Shown here: one piece after another, positions 10,503-18,993 of the stretch
Layout: each line of letters starts with the position of its first letter
How positions within the stretch are numbered: position 1 is the stretch's first letter
The notes under the pieces: generated by a model
What the model was told of the DNA's origin: nothing
What the model saw: only the letters and a program-made list of their open reading frames with translations
Database searches by the model: none
From: Bradyrhizobium diazoefficiens
GTDB lineage: Bacteria > Pseudomonadota > Alphaproteobacteria > Rhizobiales > Xanthobacteraceae
Assembly (NCBI RefSeq): GCF_016616885.1
Contig: NZ_CP067102.1
Coordinates: 2,384,501 to 2,448,500 of the forward strand
Reading direction: 5' to 3'
DNA: 64,000 bases
Position numbers and translations under genes: made by a program

Positions 10503-10731
10503 GTTGGTCAGAGCAGGCTCTTGATCTTGAATCCTTGCGGCCGGCAGCTTCGTACCAGTGTATCTCAGCGAGGTGGGCAGAGCCATTGGATAATCGCACC
10601 TCGGCGATCCCCTTGCGTTTGCGCCATCGTCCACGCCCATAAATCCGCCGCAGGCGGGCGATCTCGCGGATGCCGGAACCGCTGGCGAAGGTTTCGATCG
10701 CGGTAATCTCTCCGACAATCTCGAATTGCAT
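10456..10731 (-). CDS. Small conserved protein, apparently frameshifted at its C-terminus
   Basis: The frame gives 91 residues starting [20 protein letters not shown], with a basic centre (RGRWRKRKG) and [12 protein letters not shown]. Up to about residue 64 it looks like a conserved rhizobial small protein. After that it turns into [13 protein letters not shown] and runs 47 bases into the next gene. One missing base near 10531 would instead give an ending FKIKSLL and a stop at 10508-10510, just ahead of the next ATG. I recall that related proteins end in a FKIK-type motif, so a deletion or sequencing error is likely. Function unknown. Confidence 0.55.
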   Translation of the reverse strand: MQFEIVGEITAIETFASGSGIREIARLRRIYGRGRWRKRKGIAEVRLSNGSAHLAEIHWYEAAGRKDSRSRACSDQHDEIAKQATGDLRGQ

Positions 10732-10875
10732 GATGTCAATCGTGCTCGGGTGTCCCGGGCTGGGTCAATAGCCGCGGCTCCGAGACGCACCCTGAAACCT
10801 TGCACCCCGGCAGGGGTCATTCCTACCTCATCATCGCCGGCCGCCAAACGGCCGTGGCCGGCCCGGGAGACGGCC

Positions 10876-11856
10876 ATGAACTATCTGCGTACCGCAATGC
10901 TTCTCGCAGGCCTCACCGCCCTGTTCATGGGCGTGGGCTATCTGATCGGCGGCGCCACCGGCGCCATGATCGCGCTCGTGATTGCTGCCGCGACCAATCT
11001 TTTCACCTACTGGAACTCCGACCGCGCGGTGCTCTCGATGTACGGCGCCCATGAGGTCGACCGTCAAAGCGCGCCGGAGCTGGTCGGGCTCGTTGCCGAG
11101 CTTGCGGGCCGCGCCGGCTTGCCGATGCCGCGCGTGTTCTTGATGGACGAGGCACAGCCCAACGCGTTCGCGACGGGCCGCAATCCCGAGAACGCCGCCG
11201 TCGCTGTCACCGTCGGCCTGATGAACCAGCTCAGCCGCGAGGAGCTCGCCGGCGTGATCGCGCATGAGCTCGCGCACATCAAGAACCACGACACGCTGCT
11301 GATGACTGTTACCGCGACCATTGCGGGCGCGATCTCCATGCTGGCGCAGTTCGGCATGTTCTTCGGCGGCAATCGCGACAACAACGGCCCCGGCATCGTC
11401 GGCTCGATCCTGATGATGATCCTGGCGCCGCTCGGGGCCATGCTGGTGCAGATGGCCATCAGCCGCACCCGCGAATACGCCGCGGACAATCTCGGCGCGC
11501 GCATCGCCGGACAGCCGATGTGGCTGGCGTCGGCGCTCGTCAAGATCGAGGGCGCCGCGCATCAGGTGCCGAACTATGACGCCGAGCGAAATCCCGCGAC
11601 CGCGCACATGTTCATCATCAACCCGCTGTCGGGCCATGGCGTCGACAATCTGTTCGCCACCCATCCCTCGACGCAGAACCGCATTGCGGCGCTCCAGCAA
11701 CTCGCGGCCGAGCTCGGCACCCGAGCCGCGCCGTCGGTCGGCGCCAATGAGAACTATCCGCCGCAGGGCCCATGGGGCCGCTCGTCCTCACGCGGTCCCT
11801 CGAATGGTCCTTCACGTGGTCCTTCACGTGGTCCTTCACGTGGTCCTTGGGGCTGA
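10876..11856 (+). CDS. htpX: Membrane zinc metalloprotease HtpX
   Basis: A 326-residue M48B inner-membrane protease that takes part in quality control of damaged membrane proteins. It has two N-terminal membrane segments (residues 5-45), the zinc-binding HEXXH in [13 protein letters not shown] (His130, Glu131, His134), two further hydrophobic segments (about 145-205), and the SRTREYAAD stretch that carries the third ligand. ATG 10876 is chosen since it gives the normal N-terminus [13 protein letters not shown]. The C-terminus has an extra tail of repeated Gly-Pro-Ser-Arg units encoded by a 12-bp DNA tandem repeat, which is outside the conserved domain. Confidence 0.92.
   Translation: MNYLRTAMLLAGLTALFMGVGYLIGGATGAMIALVIAAATNLFTYWNSDRAVLSMYGAHEVDRQSAPELVGLVAELAGRAGLPMPRVFLMDEAQPNAFATGRNPENAAVAVTVGLMNQLSREELAGVIAHELAHIKNHDTLLMTVTATIAGAISMLAQFGMFFGGNRDNNGPGIVGSILMMILAPLGAMLVQMAISRTREYAADNLGARIAGQPMWLASALVKIEGAAHQVPNYDAERNPATAHMFIINPLSGHGVDNLFATHPSTQNRIAALQQLAAELGTRAAPSVGANENYPPQGPWGRSSSRGPSNGPSRGPSRGPSRGPWG
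11806..11848 (+). repeat. 12-bp tandem repeat inside the htpX 3' end
   Basis: Three perfect copies of GGTCCTTCACGT (11806-11841) plus a partial fourth encode GPSR units in the HtpX tail. Degenerate relatives extend slightly upstream. Such units can change copy number by slippage without breaking the frame. Confidence 0.9.
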
Positions 11857-11991
11857 TAAGAAACCGGCCGGATCTCGCCCGGCTTTGTGACCTGGCGCAC
11901 ACAGGGCCGGCCCGGTCGGTGTTAACACCCGATCGAGAGTATTCCTTCGAAAGGGGATGCGTGGCCGGCCCGTCGCCGGTCACCGTCGAAG

Positions 11992-12633
11992 ATGACCAGA
12001 GCTGCCGTGTCATTGTTGATCGTCCTGGGCGTGGCCATTGGCCTGTCCACGCATACGGTCGTGAATTGCGGCGACGAGGACGAGCCCGACATCTGCTCGG
12101 CCGTGATCGGCTTCTCGCCGTTTCGCGGCTCCCTGATTGCCTTCGCCTATGAGGGGCGCGGACGGATCGCGCTGCGCCACGGCGATAACGGCCGGGCGAT
12201 CGCCGATTTCAACGAGGCCATCCACCTCAATCCCAACCGCGCCTCGCTCTATCGCGACCGCGCGCAGGCGTATCGGGCGAACGGCGAGCTGAGCCTTGCG
12301 ATTGCCGATTTTGACGAAGCGATCGCGCTCGATCCCAGGCCGGCGGTGCCCTATCACGAGCGCGGCCTCGCGCTCGCCGCCAAGGGCGATCTCGACCGCG
12401 CGATCCTGAGCTACAGCACCGCCGTGCGCCTCGACCCAACGGACGCGCAGGCCCGCTTCGATCGCGGTCTTGCGTTCCTCGCCCGCGGCCAGGCCGACGA
12501 TGCCCGCGCCGATTTCGAAGCCGCCGCTGCGTTGCCGCCCGGCAAGGACGGCCGTACACGCGACGCCGCGCGCGCGAAAATCGCCGAGCTCACGCACGTC
12601 GAGCCGAACCAGGTCTCCACGCCGCGGCGGTGA
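11992..12633 (+). CDS. TPR-repeat protein, membrane-anchored or secreted
   Basis: A 213-residue protein with an N-terminal hydrophobic segment (MTRAAVSLLIVLGVAIGL) that could be a signal peptide or anchor. About four tetratricopeptide repeats follow (for example AIADFNEAIHLNPNRASLY, AIADFDEAIALDPRPAVPY, AILSYSTAVRLDP). Two cysteines (NCGDEDEPDIC) lie between the anchor and the repeats and could pair in the periplasm. It is a protein-interaction scaffold of unknown partner. A frameshifted TPR gene with related repeats lies at 48 kb. The reading frame starts at ATG 11992. Confidence 0.75.
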   Translation: MTRAAVSLLIVLGVAIGLSTHTVVNCGDEDEPDICSAVIGFSPFRGSLIAFAYEGRGRIALRHGDNGRAIADFNEAIHLNPNRASLYRDRAQAYRANGELSLAIADFDEAIALDPRPAVPYHERGLALAAKGDLDRAILSYSTAVRLDPTDAQARFDRGLAFLARGQADDARADFEAAAALPPGKDGRTRDAARAKIAELTHVEPNQVSTPRR

Positions 12634-12656
12634 GAGGTGAAACGCAGCAGCCGTCG

Positions 12657-13016
12657 CTACTTCGCTTTCGCCTTCTTGGCTTTGGCCTTCTTGGCCTTCG
12701 CGGCCTTCTTCGCCGGCTTGTCGTTGGCGGGCTTCTCGGCCTTCGTCTCCACAGGCGTGCTGGCGGCCAGTCGCATGGCGCGGGCGTAGCTGTCAGCGAC
12801 GTTGTCGGCGGACATCTGGAGGCGCCTTGCGGCTGCCGTGGCCTGCTCCATGGTGGCTTTGGCCATCATCTTGAAGCGGGCGCCGGTCGCCTTGCCCTTG
12901 GCCTTGGCCGCGAGGCCGCTGAAGCGATCCCGCCGCTCCTTGGCGCGGGTCATCAGGCCCGTCTGCAGCTGTCTGGCCAGTTGCCGGATCACGACATCCA
13001 GGTCGGCGTCCGCCAT
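12657..13016 (-). CDS. Lys/Ala-rich histone-tail-like protein
   Basis: A 119-residue basic protein. Residues 1-75 look helical (RQLARQLQTGLMTRAKERRD, AAARRLQMSADNVADSYARAM). The last 35 residues form a histone H1-like tail built of KAKKAKAKKAK-type repeats with Pro and Ala. Such tails bind DNA or polyphosphate nonspecifically, so nucleoid or RNA binding is plausible, but phasin-like granule proteins with similar tails also exist and cannot be excluded. It is convergent with the TPR gene, only 23 bp separating the stops. Its upstream region holds a terminator for the next gene. Confidence 0.7.
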   Translation of the reverse strand: MADADLDVVIRQLARQLQTGLMTRAKERRDRFSGLAAKAKGKATGARFKMMAKATMEQATAAARRLQMSADNVADSYARAMRLAASTPVETKAEKPANDKPAKKAAKAKKAKAKKAKAK

Positions 13017-13119
13017 GTCTTCTATCCTTTTCGAAACAGTCTCAATCGAAGCGGCGGGACTATGCAGATCGGGCCCCGCCTTGGCAATTCCCGCCCGGGC
13101 GTCATCCGCAGCTTCCGGT

Positions 13120-13157
13120 TACCAAAACAGAAAAGCCGCGCTTTTCGCGCGGCTTTT
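13120..13157 (-). terminator. Terminator after the secreted metallopeptidase-like gene
   Basis: An 11-bp perfect stem (13131-13141 with 13147-13157). On the minus strand it is followed by TTTTCTGTTTT, 36 bp after the stop at 13193. Confidence 0.8.
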
Positions 13158-13192
13158 GGCATTCGTCTCGCGCGAGGCGCGCCGTGTCGGTC

Positions 13193-14005
13193 TTATTTCA
13201 GCGAGGCGACCGGTCCGCTCGATGCTGCTGCCGGATCGGGATCGAAGCCGAACACGCCGACCAGATATTTGTAATAGTCCGGCATCTTCTCCTTGAGCGC
13301 TTCGCGGGTCTTGGGATCGTGGAATTCGCTCTTGCCGGCCAGGAAGATGCTGGCGGTCACCGCAAAGAACTCCATGTGGTTCTTCAGCGCGTAGGATTCC
13401 TTCGGCAGGAAATCCTTGGACTTGGCATAGGCGTAATAGCCGATCACGCCCTTGTTGGCGTAGCCGTCCGGCAGCAGCCGCGCGTGATAGGCGTGCAGCA
13501 TCTCGTGGAGCAGCACGGCCTCTTTCTCGTAACGCATCATGTCCGGCCGAACCATGATCACGCCGAGTCCGGAATCGACGGCGAGGTCGACGGCGTTCGG
13601 GTTGGTCCAGCGCTGCTTGTCGTGGTCCCACACCGTCAGCGTGCGCGGGGTGGTGCGCTGGATGTCCGGCGTGACCCGGCCGTAGCACGCGGTCGCGGCG
13701 CCTTCGTCGAGGCAGGCCAGCTCGCTTGCGATGATCGGGACGGTACGGAAGAAGCGCAGCACGCGCGGGGAGAACCCGGCGCCTTCGACGACGTCGATCT
13801 GCTGCTTCAGATTCTCGGTGAGCTTGTCGACGTCCTTGCGCCCGGAATTCTCCGACACGTCGAACATGTAGCCGCGGTAGCTCTGGAAGCCGGGCGGCAG
13901 CGCCTTCGCGGCATCGGCGGACGCGAGGTCGAGCGAGCCGGCGTAGGATGGACTGGCGAAGAGCGCGCCGACAATGGTCGCGGTCAGCAGCAACGCAATG
14001 CGCAT
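13193..14005 (-). CDS. Secreted HExxH protein, putative lethal-factor-like metallopeptidase
   Basis: A 270-residue protein with a clean signal peptide (MRIALLLTATIVGALFASPSYA). A zinc-peptidase motif reads LLHEMLHAYHARLL (HEMLH), and about 40 residues later a conserved-looking HMEFFAVTAS offers a glutamate that could be the third ligand, the arrangement of the anthrax lethal factor-like (ATLF) gluzincin fold. It has two cysteines in ACLDEGAATAC. This suggests an exported or periplasmic peptidase or a peptidase-fold protein; substrate unknown. It has its own terminator on the 3' side and stands alone. Family assignment is by motif pattern only. Confidence 0.65.
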   Translation of the reverse strand: MRIALLLTATIVGALFASPSYAGSLDLASADAAKALPPGFQSYRGYMFDVSENSGRKDVDKLTENLKQQIDVVEGAGFSPRVLRFFRTVPIIASELACLDEGAATACYGRVTPDIQRTTPRTLTVWDHDKQRWTNPNAVDLAVDSGLGVIMVRPDMMRYEKEAVLLHEMLHAYHARLLPDGYANKGVIGYYAYAKSKDFLPKESYALKNHMEFFAVTASIFLAGKSEFHDPKTREALKEKMPDYYKYLVGVFGFDPDPAAASSGPVASLK

Positions 14006-14233
14006 GATGAACCCCCTGATGTCACTTCACGCGGCAGGATAGGCTGCCGTTGTTTGCGAAAAGTGAGTGGGGCGAGACTAAGGCAGCGATGTTGAGGCGT
14101 GCTTAATCGCTGGTTGCAGATCGCGGGAGTGGATTAGGGCAGGGTTAACCAAGCCGTAGATCGGCCGCGCACTTCGGCGTAGCATCTCGCTTCGGGCACC
14201 ATGCCCCACATCGGAAGCCGAAGGGAGGATGCC

Positions 14234-14527
14234 ATGTATGCCGCCATCCGTCAGGCCAAGGCCAAGAGCGGAAGCGCCGAAGAGCTGGCGCGCCGCATCA
14301 AGGACGGCGCCGTTCCGATCATCAGCGACGTCGACGGCTTCAGGGCCTATTACGTGGTCTATGCCGGCGACGACACGGTGACCGCGATCTCCATCTTCGA
14401 CAAGTTCGAGCAGGCCGAGGAAGCGAACAAGCGCGCCATCGCCTGGATCGAAAAGGATCTGAGCTCGCTGCTCGCGGGACATGCCAGTGCCGCGGCGGGA
14501 CCGGTGATCGTGCATACGCTGGCGTAG
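14234..14527 (+). CDS. Small ABM-like (dimeric alpha/beta barrel) protein
   Basis: A 97-residue cytoplasmic protein with a layout like antibiotic biosynthesis monooxygenase/ferredoxin-like barrel proteins: an N-terminal strand with helix MYAAIRQAKAKSGSAEELARRIKDG, a central GFRAYYVVYAGDDTVTAISIFD strand pair, and a helix EQAEEANKRAIAWIEKDL. The ATG at 14234 is chosen because AAGGGAGG lies 5-6 bases upstream; a longer frame from 14201 lacks a ribosome site. No catalytic residues can be identified, and it may simply be a stress or heme-related small barrel. It stands alone, followed by a family B repeat. Confidence 0.65.
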   Translation: MYAAIRQAKAKSGSAEELARRIKDGAVPIISDVDGFRAYYVVYAGDDTVTAISIFDKFEQAEEANKRAIAWIEKDLSSLLAGHASAAAGPVIVHTLA

Positions 14528-14541
14528 GGCCACACTCTCCG

Positions 14542-14646
14542 CTGTCATCGCCCGGCTTGACCGGGCGATCCAGTACGCCGTGACAGCAGTGATGGAGCCG
14601 ATAGGCCGCGGCGTACTGGATTCCCCGCCTTCGCGGGGAATGACAG
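14542..14646. repeat. Palindromic intergenic repeat, family B
   Basis: An element with inverted ends (CTGTCAT and complement). Two internal hairpins (CGCCCGG..CCGGGCG and CCCCG..CGGGG) and a long-range pair CCAGTACGCCG with CGGCGTACTGG make a highly structured RNA or DNA. One copy in this window. Confidence 0.75.
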
Positions 14647-14687
14647 TTGTGTGCGGAGCGCACGCTTTCCGCAAAACACGTACGCCT

Positions 14688-16133
14688 TCACAGCTCCCTT
14701 GCATTCGAGAACGCGAACGAGCTCATCCGTCGCGTCGTCTCGTCCAGGATCAGCGTGCGCGTGATCGGCGGCTCGGCACGCTGGGCGCAGTTTTCGCGCT
14801 CGCAGAGCCGGCAGTTGACGCCGATCGGCGTGCCCTCCGTCTTCTCCAGATCCATGCCGGCGGCGTAGGTCAGGCGCGTAGCGTGGCGGATCTCGCAGCC
14901 GAGGCCGATGGCGAAGCGCGGCTGCGGCAGCGGGTGTGGCGCCACGGGGCGGCGCACCATCTGCGCGATCGAGAAATAGCGCGTGCCGTCGGACAGCTCG
15001 ATCACCTGCTTCAGCAGGCGATCGGGCGTGTCGAAGGTCGAGTGCACGTTCCACAGCGGACAGGTGCCGCCGAATTTCGAGAACGGGAAGGTGCCCGACG
15101 AAAAGCGCTTCGAGACGTTGCCGGCATTGTCGACGCGGAGCAGGAAGAATGGAATGCCGCGCGCGTTCGGCCGCTGCAGCGTGGTGAGGCGATGGCAGAC
15201 CTGCTCGAAGCCGGAATTGAAGCGCTGCGCCAGCACATGGATGTCGTAGTTGAGCGCCTCGGCCGCCGCGAGGAACGCCGGGTAGGGCATCATCACCGCT
15301 GCTGCAAAGTAATTGCCGAGCGTGATGCGGAACAGCCGGCGCGGTGTGTCGTCGAGCGGGCCGGCGCGGCCGATGATGGTCTCCAGGGCTTGCGCGCATT
15401 CGCCTAAGCCGAGCTGGAAAGCGAGCTGGAAGGCGCGGCCGGGCGGATCGACCAGCTCCGAGATCAGGAGCTGGCGGCGGTGGCGGTCGAAACGGCGGAG
15501 CGTCTCGCGCATCACGTCGACGGGCATGATGCGGGTCTGGATCGAATGCTTTTCGCGCAGGCGCGCGGCGAGCGCGGCGTAGAGCCCTTCGGCCGGCACG
15601 TTCAGCTCATCGCGAAGGGTCTCCGCAGCCTGCTCGAGCTCCGGAAAATAATTGCGGTTGGCCTCGATGAGCTCGCGCACGCGCTCGACCGGATTGGCCT
15701 CGTAGCGGGTGCCGACGTCGCGGTCGGCCATTTGCGCCGCCGCCAGCGTCTCGCCCTGGCGCGCCTCGGTATAGGCCGCGTAGAGCCGTTGCAGCGCATG
15801 GGTGACGCCAGGGCAGAGCTCGGCGAGGTCGCGCAGCTCCTGCTTGGGCACGTCGATCTGGCGGAACAGCGGATCGGAGAAGATCTCGTTGAGTTCGGCG
15901 AAGAAGCGGTCCTCGTCGGCGGTCGCGAGATCGCGCAGATCAAGGTCGTAGGTTTCGGCCAGCCGCAGCAGGATCTGCGCGGTCACCGGGCGCTGGTTCC
16001 GTTCGATCAGGTTGACATAGCTCGGCGAGATCCCGAGCCCCTCGGCGATCTGGGTCTGGGACAGCCCAAGTTGCTGCCGGATCCGCCGGAAGCGCGGACC
16101 GACGAACAGCTTTTTCCCGGATTCGGCGGGCAT
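14688..16133 (-). CDS. XRE-family acyl-CoA/glyoxylate-type transcriptional regulator (RamB/ScfR-like)
   Basis: A 481-residue regulator. Residues 8-65 form an XRE helix-turn-helix (LGLSQTQIAEGLGISPSYV). The middle is an IrrE/ImmA-like domain whose peptidase motif is lost: the place of HELGH reads FQLGL. The C-terminus is DUF2083-like, with cysteines in NCRLCERENC that in the mycobacterial relative PrpR hold an iron-sulphur cluster. The family senses short-chain acyl-CoA and controls glyoxylate or propionate genes. It is divergent from isocitrate lyase, so it is probably its regulator. ATG 16133 is preferred because GGAGG lies 7 bases ahead; ATG 16166 would add 11 residues. Confidence 0.82.
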   Translation of the reverse strand: MPAESGKKLFVGPRFRRIRQQLGLSQTQIAEGLGISPSYVNLIERNQRPVTAQILLRLAETYDLDLRDLATADEDRFFAELNEIFSDPLFRQIDVPKQELRDLAELCPGVTHALQRLYAAYTEARQGETLAAAQMADRDVGTRYEANPVERVRELIEANRNYFPELEQAAETLRDELNVPAEGLYAALAARLREKHSIQTRIMPVDVMRETLRRFDRHRRQLLISELVDPPGRAFQLAFQLGLGECAQALETIIGRAGPLDDTPRRLFRITLGNYFAAAVMMPYPAFLAAAEALNYDIHVLAQRFNSGFEQVCHRLTTLQRPNARGIPFFLLRVDNAGNVSKRFSSGTFPFSKFGGTCPLWNVHSTFDTPDRLLKQVIELSDGTRYFSIAQMVRRPVAPHPLPQPRFAIGLGCEIRHATRLTYAAGMDLEKTEGTPIGVNCRLCERENCAQRAEPPITRTLILDETTRRMSSFAFSNAREL

Positions 16134-16369
16134 TTTCAGGCCTCCAGGCACGTTAAGGACAGGCAAGCTGAACTGTATTATTTACAAGATTGACAAATTA
16201 ACATCTATTACATGTTCCGATGTTACATGACATCACCATTCAAATACAAGGCCTCTGTACCAACTTCCCTTTCTCGCGTTTAGCTCGTGACACGCATCTC
16301 GCAATGCACTGTCAAAAATGTCGATGATGAGGCCGGTCGCCTCTGCCATCAGTCGAAAGGGATAAGGCC
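16134..16369. promoter_or_regulatory. Divergent control region between the regulator and isocitrate lyase
   Basis: This 236-bp gap is clearly AT-richer than its surroundings between 16175 and 16270. It contains a TTGACA at 16190-16195 and several ATGTT/AACAT-type half-sites within 16200-16235 that form imperfect inverted and direct repeats. These are candidate operator half-sites for the adjacent XRE regulator. No convincing -10 box could be fixed. Confidence 0.5.
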
Positions 16370-18004
16370 ATGAATTACCAGCCACGCGGCATCAGCACCT
16401 TCCAGGGCCCGGCTTCGTATCAGAGCGAAGTCGATGCGGCCCAGGCGCTCCTTGAGACCCAACCGACCTGGAACGGGGTGTCGGCCGAGGCCGTCGCGCG
16501 CATGCGCCTGCAGAACCGCTTCAGGACCGGCCTTGACGTCGCCCGCTACACCGCGGCGGTGATGCGGGCCGACATGGCGGCCTATGACAACGATCCGACC
16601 AAGTACACCCAGTCGCTGGGCTGCTGGCACGGCTTCATCGCCCAGCAGAAGCTGATCTCGGTCAAGAAGCACTTCGGCGGCAAGACTGATCGCACCTACC
16701 TGTACCTGTCCGGCTGGATGATCGCCGCGCTGCGCTCCGAGTTCGGACCGCTGCCCGACCAGTCGATGCACGAGAAGACCTCGGTGCCGGCGCTGATCGA
16801 GGAGCTCTATACCTTCCTGCGTCAGGCGGATTCCCGTGAGCTCAACGACATCTTCCGCGCGCTCGACAAGGCGCGCAAGGAAGGCGACAAGACTCGGGAG
16901 AAGGAGTTGATCGCGAAGATCGACAACTTCCAGACCCATGTCGTGCCTGTGATCGCCGACATCGACGCCGGCTTCGGCAATGCGGAGGCGACCTATCTGC
17001 TCGCCAAGAAGATGATCGAAGCGGGCGCCTGCGCGCTGCAGATCGAGAACCAAGTCTCCGACGAGAAGCAGTGCGGTCACCAGGACGGCAAGGTCACCGT
17101 GCCGCATGAGGTGTTCATCGCCAAGATCCGCGCCTGCCGCCACGCCTTCCTCGAGCTCGGCGTCGAGGACGGCGTCATCGTCACCCGCACCGACTCGCTC
17201 GGCGCTGGCCTGACCCAGCAGATCGCCGTCAGCCACAAGCCGGGCGACATCGGCGACCAGTACAACAGCTTCCTCGATTGCGAGGAAGTCACGGCGGATA
17301 ACGCCCGCAATGGCGACGTCATCATCAACCGCAACGGCAAGATGATGCGTCCGAAGCGGCTGCCCTCGAACCTCTACCAGTTCCGTCCCGGCACGGGCGA
17401 GGACCGCTGCGTGCTCGACAGCATCACGTCGCTGCAGAACGGTGCCGACCTGCTCTGGATCGAGACCGAGAAGCCGCATATCGAGCAGATCGCCAAGATG
17501 GTCGACCGCATCCGCAAGGTCGTGCCGAACGCGAAGCTCGCCTACAACAACTCGCCCTCGTTCAACTGGACGCTCAACTTCCGCTGGCAGGTCTACGACG
17601 CGATGAAGGAAGCCGGCAAGGATGTCTCGAAGTACAACCGCGCCGAGCTGATGAAGCCGGAATACGACGATACGCCGCTGGCGCTTGAAGCCGACGAGCG
17701 CATCCGCACCTTCCAGGCGGATTCGGCCAAGCGCGCCGGCATCTTCCACCACCTGATCACGCTGCCGACCTATCACACGGCCGCGCTGTCGACCGACAAC
17801 CTCGCACGCGAGTATTTCGGCGAGCAGGGCATGCTCGGCTACGTGAAGAACGTGCAGCGCCAGGAGATCCGTCAGGGCATCGCCTGCGCCAAGCACCAGA
17901 ACATGGCTGGCTCCGACATCGGCGACGACCACAAGGAATATTTCGCAGGCGAGGCTGCCCTGAAGGCGGGCGGCGCCCACAACACGATGAACCAGTTCGG
18001 CTAA
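16370..18004 (+). CDS. aceA: Isocitrate lyase
   Basis: A 544-residue cytoplasmic enzyme that splits isocitrate to glyoxylate and succinate, the first glyoxylate-shunt step for growth on acetate, fatty acids or polyhydroxybutyrate. The active-site signature is KQCGHQDGK with catalytic Cys235, and the metal-binding stretch is IADIDAGFG (about 196-204). It is longer than E. coli AceA (434) and resembles the long Pseudomonas-type class. AAGG precedes ATG 16370. The divergent RamB-like gene is the likely regulator. A small DUF4170 gene follows 23 bp later, and a terminator closes the pair. Confidence 0.95.
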   Translation: MNYQPRGISTFQGPASYQSEVDAAQALLETQPTWNGVSAEAVARMRLQNRFRTGLDVARYTAAVMRADMAAYDNDPTKYTQSLGCWHGFIAQQKLISVKKHFGGKTDRTYLYLSGWMIAALRSEFGPLPDQSMHEKTSVPALIEELYTFLRQADSRELNDIFRALDKARKEGDKTREKELIAKIDNFQTHVVPVIADIDAGFGNAEATYLLAKKMIEAGACALQIENQVSDEKQCGHQDGKVTVPHEVFIAKIRACRHAFLELGVEDGVIVTRTDSLGAGLTQQIAVSHKPGDIGDQYNSFLDCEEVTADNARNGDVIINRNGKMMRPKRLPSNLYQFRPGTGEDRCVLDSITSLQNGADLLWIETEKPHIEQIAKMVDRIRKVVPNAKLAYNNSPSFNWTLNFRWQVYDAMKEAGKDVSKYNRAELMKPEYDDTPLALEADERIRTFQADSAKRAGIFHHLITLPTYHTAALSTDNLAREYFGEQGMLGYVKNVQRQEIRQGIACAKHQNMAGSDIGDDHKEYFAGEAALKAGGAHNTMNQFG

Positions 18005-18027
18005 CGCCACGCAACAGGAGACTGACA

Positions 18028-18237
18028 ATGACCAACGGCAGCAATTTCTGGGTGATCGGCGGCGAGTTCGGCTCGATGAACTTCCACAAGCTCGTCGAAG
18101 GCTCGGCCCAGGTGCAGGGTCCTTTCAAGACCCGCAAGGAAGCCGAAGACGCCTGGCGCTCGGTTTCGGAAGAGAACCGCCACAAGGCCGGCGTCCGTTT
18201 CTCGATCGTGGAAGAGCCGTCGCGGGTCTCGGCCTGA
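18028..18237 (+). CDS. DUF4170 small protein
   Basis: A 69-residue protein (FWVIGGEFGSMNFHKLVEG, GPFKTRKEAEDAWRSVSEENRHKA) that matches DUF4170, a small alphaproteobacterial family without known function. It is cotranscribed with aceA judging from the 23-bp gap, a ribosome site (CAGGAG) and the shared terminator downstream. A role linked to carbon metabolism is a guess from position only. Confidence 0.8.
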   Translation: MTNGSNFWVIGGEFGSMNFHKLVEGSAQVQGPFKTRKEAEDAWRSVSEENRHKAGVRFSIVEEPSRVSA

Positions 18238-18281
18238 CGGCTGCCTGACAAAATCTAAGAAGACGTCCAAGGACGGAGGGT

Positions 18282-18319
18282 CCCATCCGGCGCAAGCCGG
18301 GTGGGATCGTCTGTTTTTG
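18282..18319 (+). terminator. Terminator after aceA-DUF4170
   Basis: An 11-bp stem with one G-T wobble (18282-18292 with 18297-18307), a GCAA tetraloop, then TCGTCTGTTTTT. Confidence 0.85.
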
Positions 18320-18427
18320 GCACACATCAACGGCCTGTGGGCCCGTAAGTATCTGGAATTATGGACCCTTTGCGGGCGCTGTGGTTGCTGATAGGTTAAT
18401 GGCAGAAAGTCGAGGACAAGGCCGACA

Positions 18428-18982
18428 ATGTCAGAGCCCGAGACCAGCGGGACACATCCCAGCCAGCCGCGCCCAATGCGGCTGCGCGATGCGCTGCTGC
18501 GCGCGCGGATCGAGGCCGCCGACCGGACCGGCGTCGTCGTCGATCTCAGGGACGCCGAGGTGGCGCGGCTCGAGATTCTCAACGACGCGCTCGATCCGCT
18601 GTTCGCCCAGGTGCCCGAGCGGATCGATTTGTTCGACCGTGGCATCAGCCAGGGCGATACGCCCAGGCTCTGGATCGACGTCGTCGCGCACATCATGATG
18701 GGGCGCGACAAAAGGATGTACCGCTTCGTCCAGGACACCCGCTTCGGCCGCATCGTGCTCGCCGAATCGCACGACACTGCGGTCATCGTGGACGCCGTGA
18801 CTGATTACGTCGCCCGCCGCATGATCGAGCGCGAGCACGCGATGGTCATCCTGCCCGAGCCAAACCCGGAGATCGTGGAGCCGCCGCGCCGCTCGCGCCT
18901 CTGGCCGTTCGTGTTCGGCTTCATCCTTGGCGCTGCCGCGCTGTTCGGCCTCGCTGTGCTCGCGGCGTTGCGGAGCTGGTGA
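18428..18982 (+). CDS. C-tail-anchored protein of unknown function
   Basis: A 184-residue protein, soluble for about 155 residues, with one strong C-terminal membrane segment (WPFVFGFILGAAALFGLAVLAAL) ending in RSW, so it is probably tail-anchored with its domain in the cytoplasm. The soluble part is acidic to neutral, with a RIDLFDRGISQGDTPRLWID stretch and a helical VDAVTDYVARRMIEREHAM. Two residues before the anchor are basic (PPRRSR), consistent with a positive-inside orientation. No family with known function recognised. ATG 18428 follows a weak AAGG. A family A repeat follows immediately. Confidence 0.65.
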   Translation: MSEPETSGTHPSQPRPMRLRDALLRARIEAADRTGVVVDLRDAEVARLEILNDALDPLFAQVPERIDLFDRGISQGDTPRLWIDVVAHIMMGRDKRMYRFVQDTRFGRIVLAESHDTAVIVDAVTDYVARRMIEREHAMVILPEPNPEIVEPPRRSRLWPFVFGFILGAAALFGLAVLAALRSW

Positions 18983-18993
18983 GGATCTCTCCG

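Noticed and set aside
11806..11848. Short regular repeats that could suggest a CRISPR array
   Set aside because: Units are 12 bp, in frame, without spacers, inside htpX.
16349..18028. A 559-codon minus-strand frame
   Set aside because: It is the complement of isocitrate lyase.
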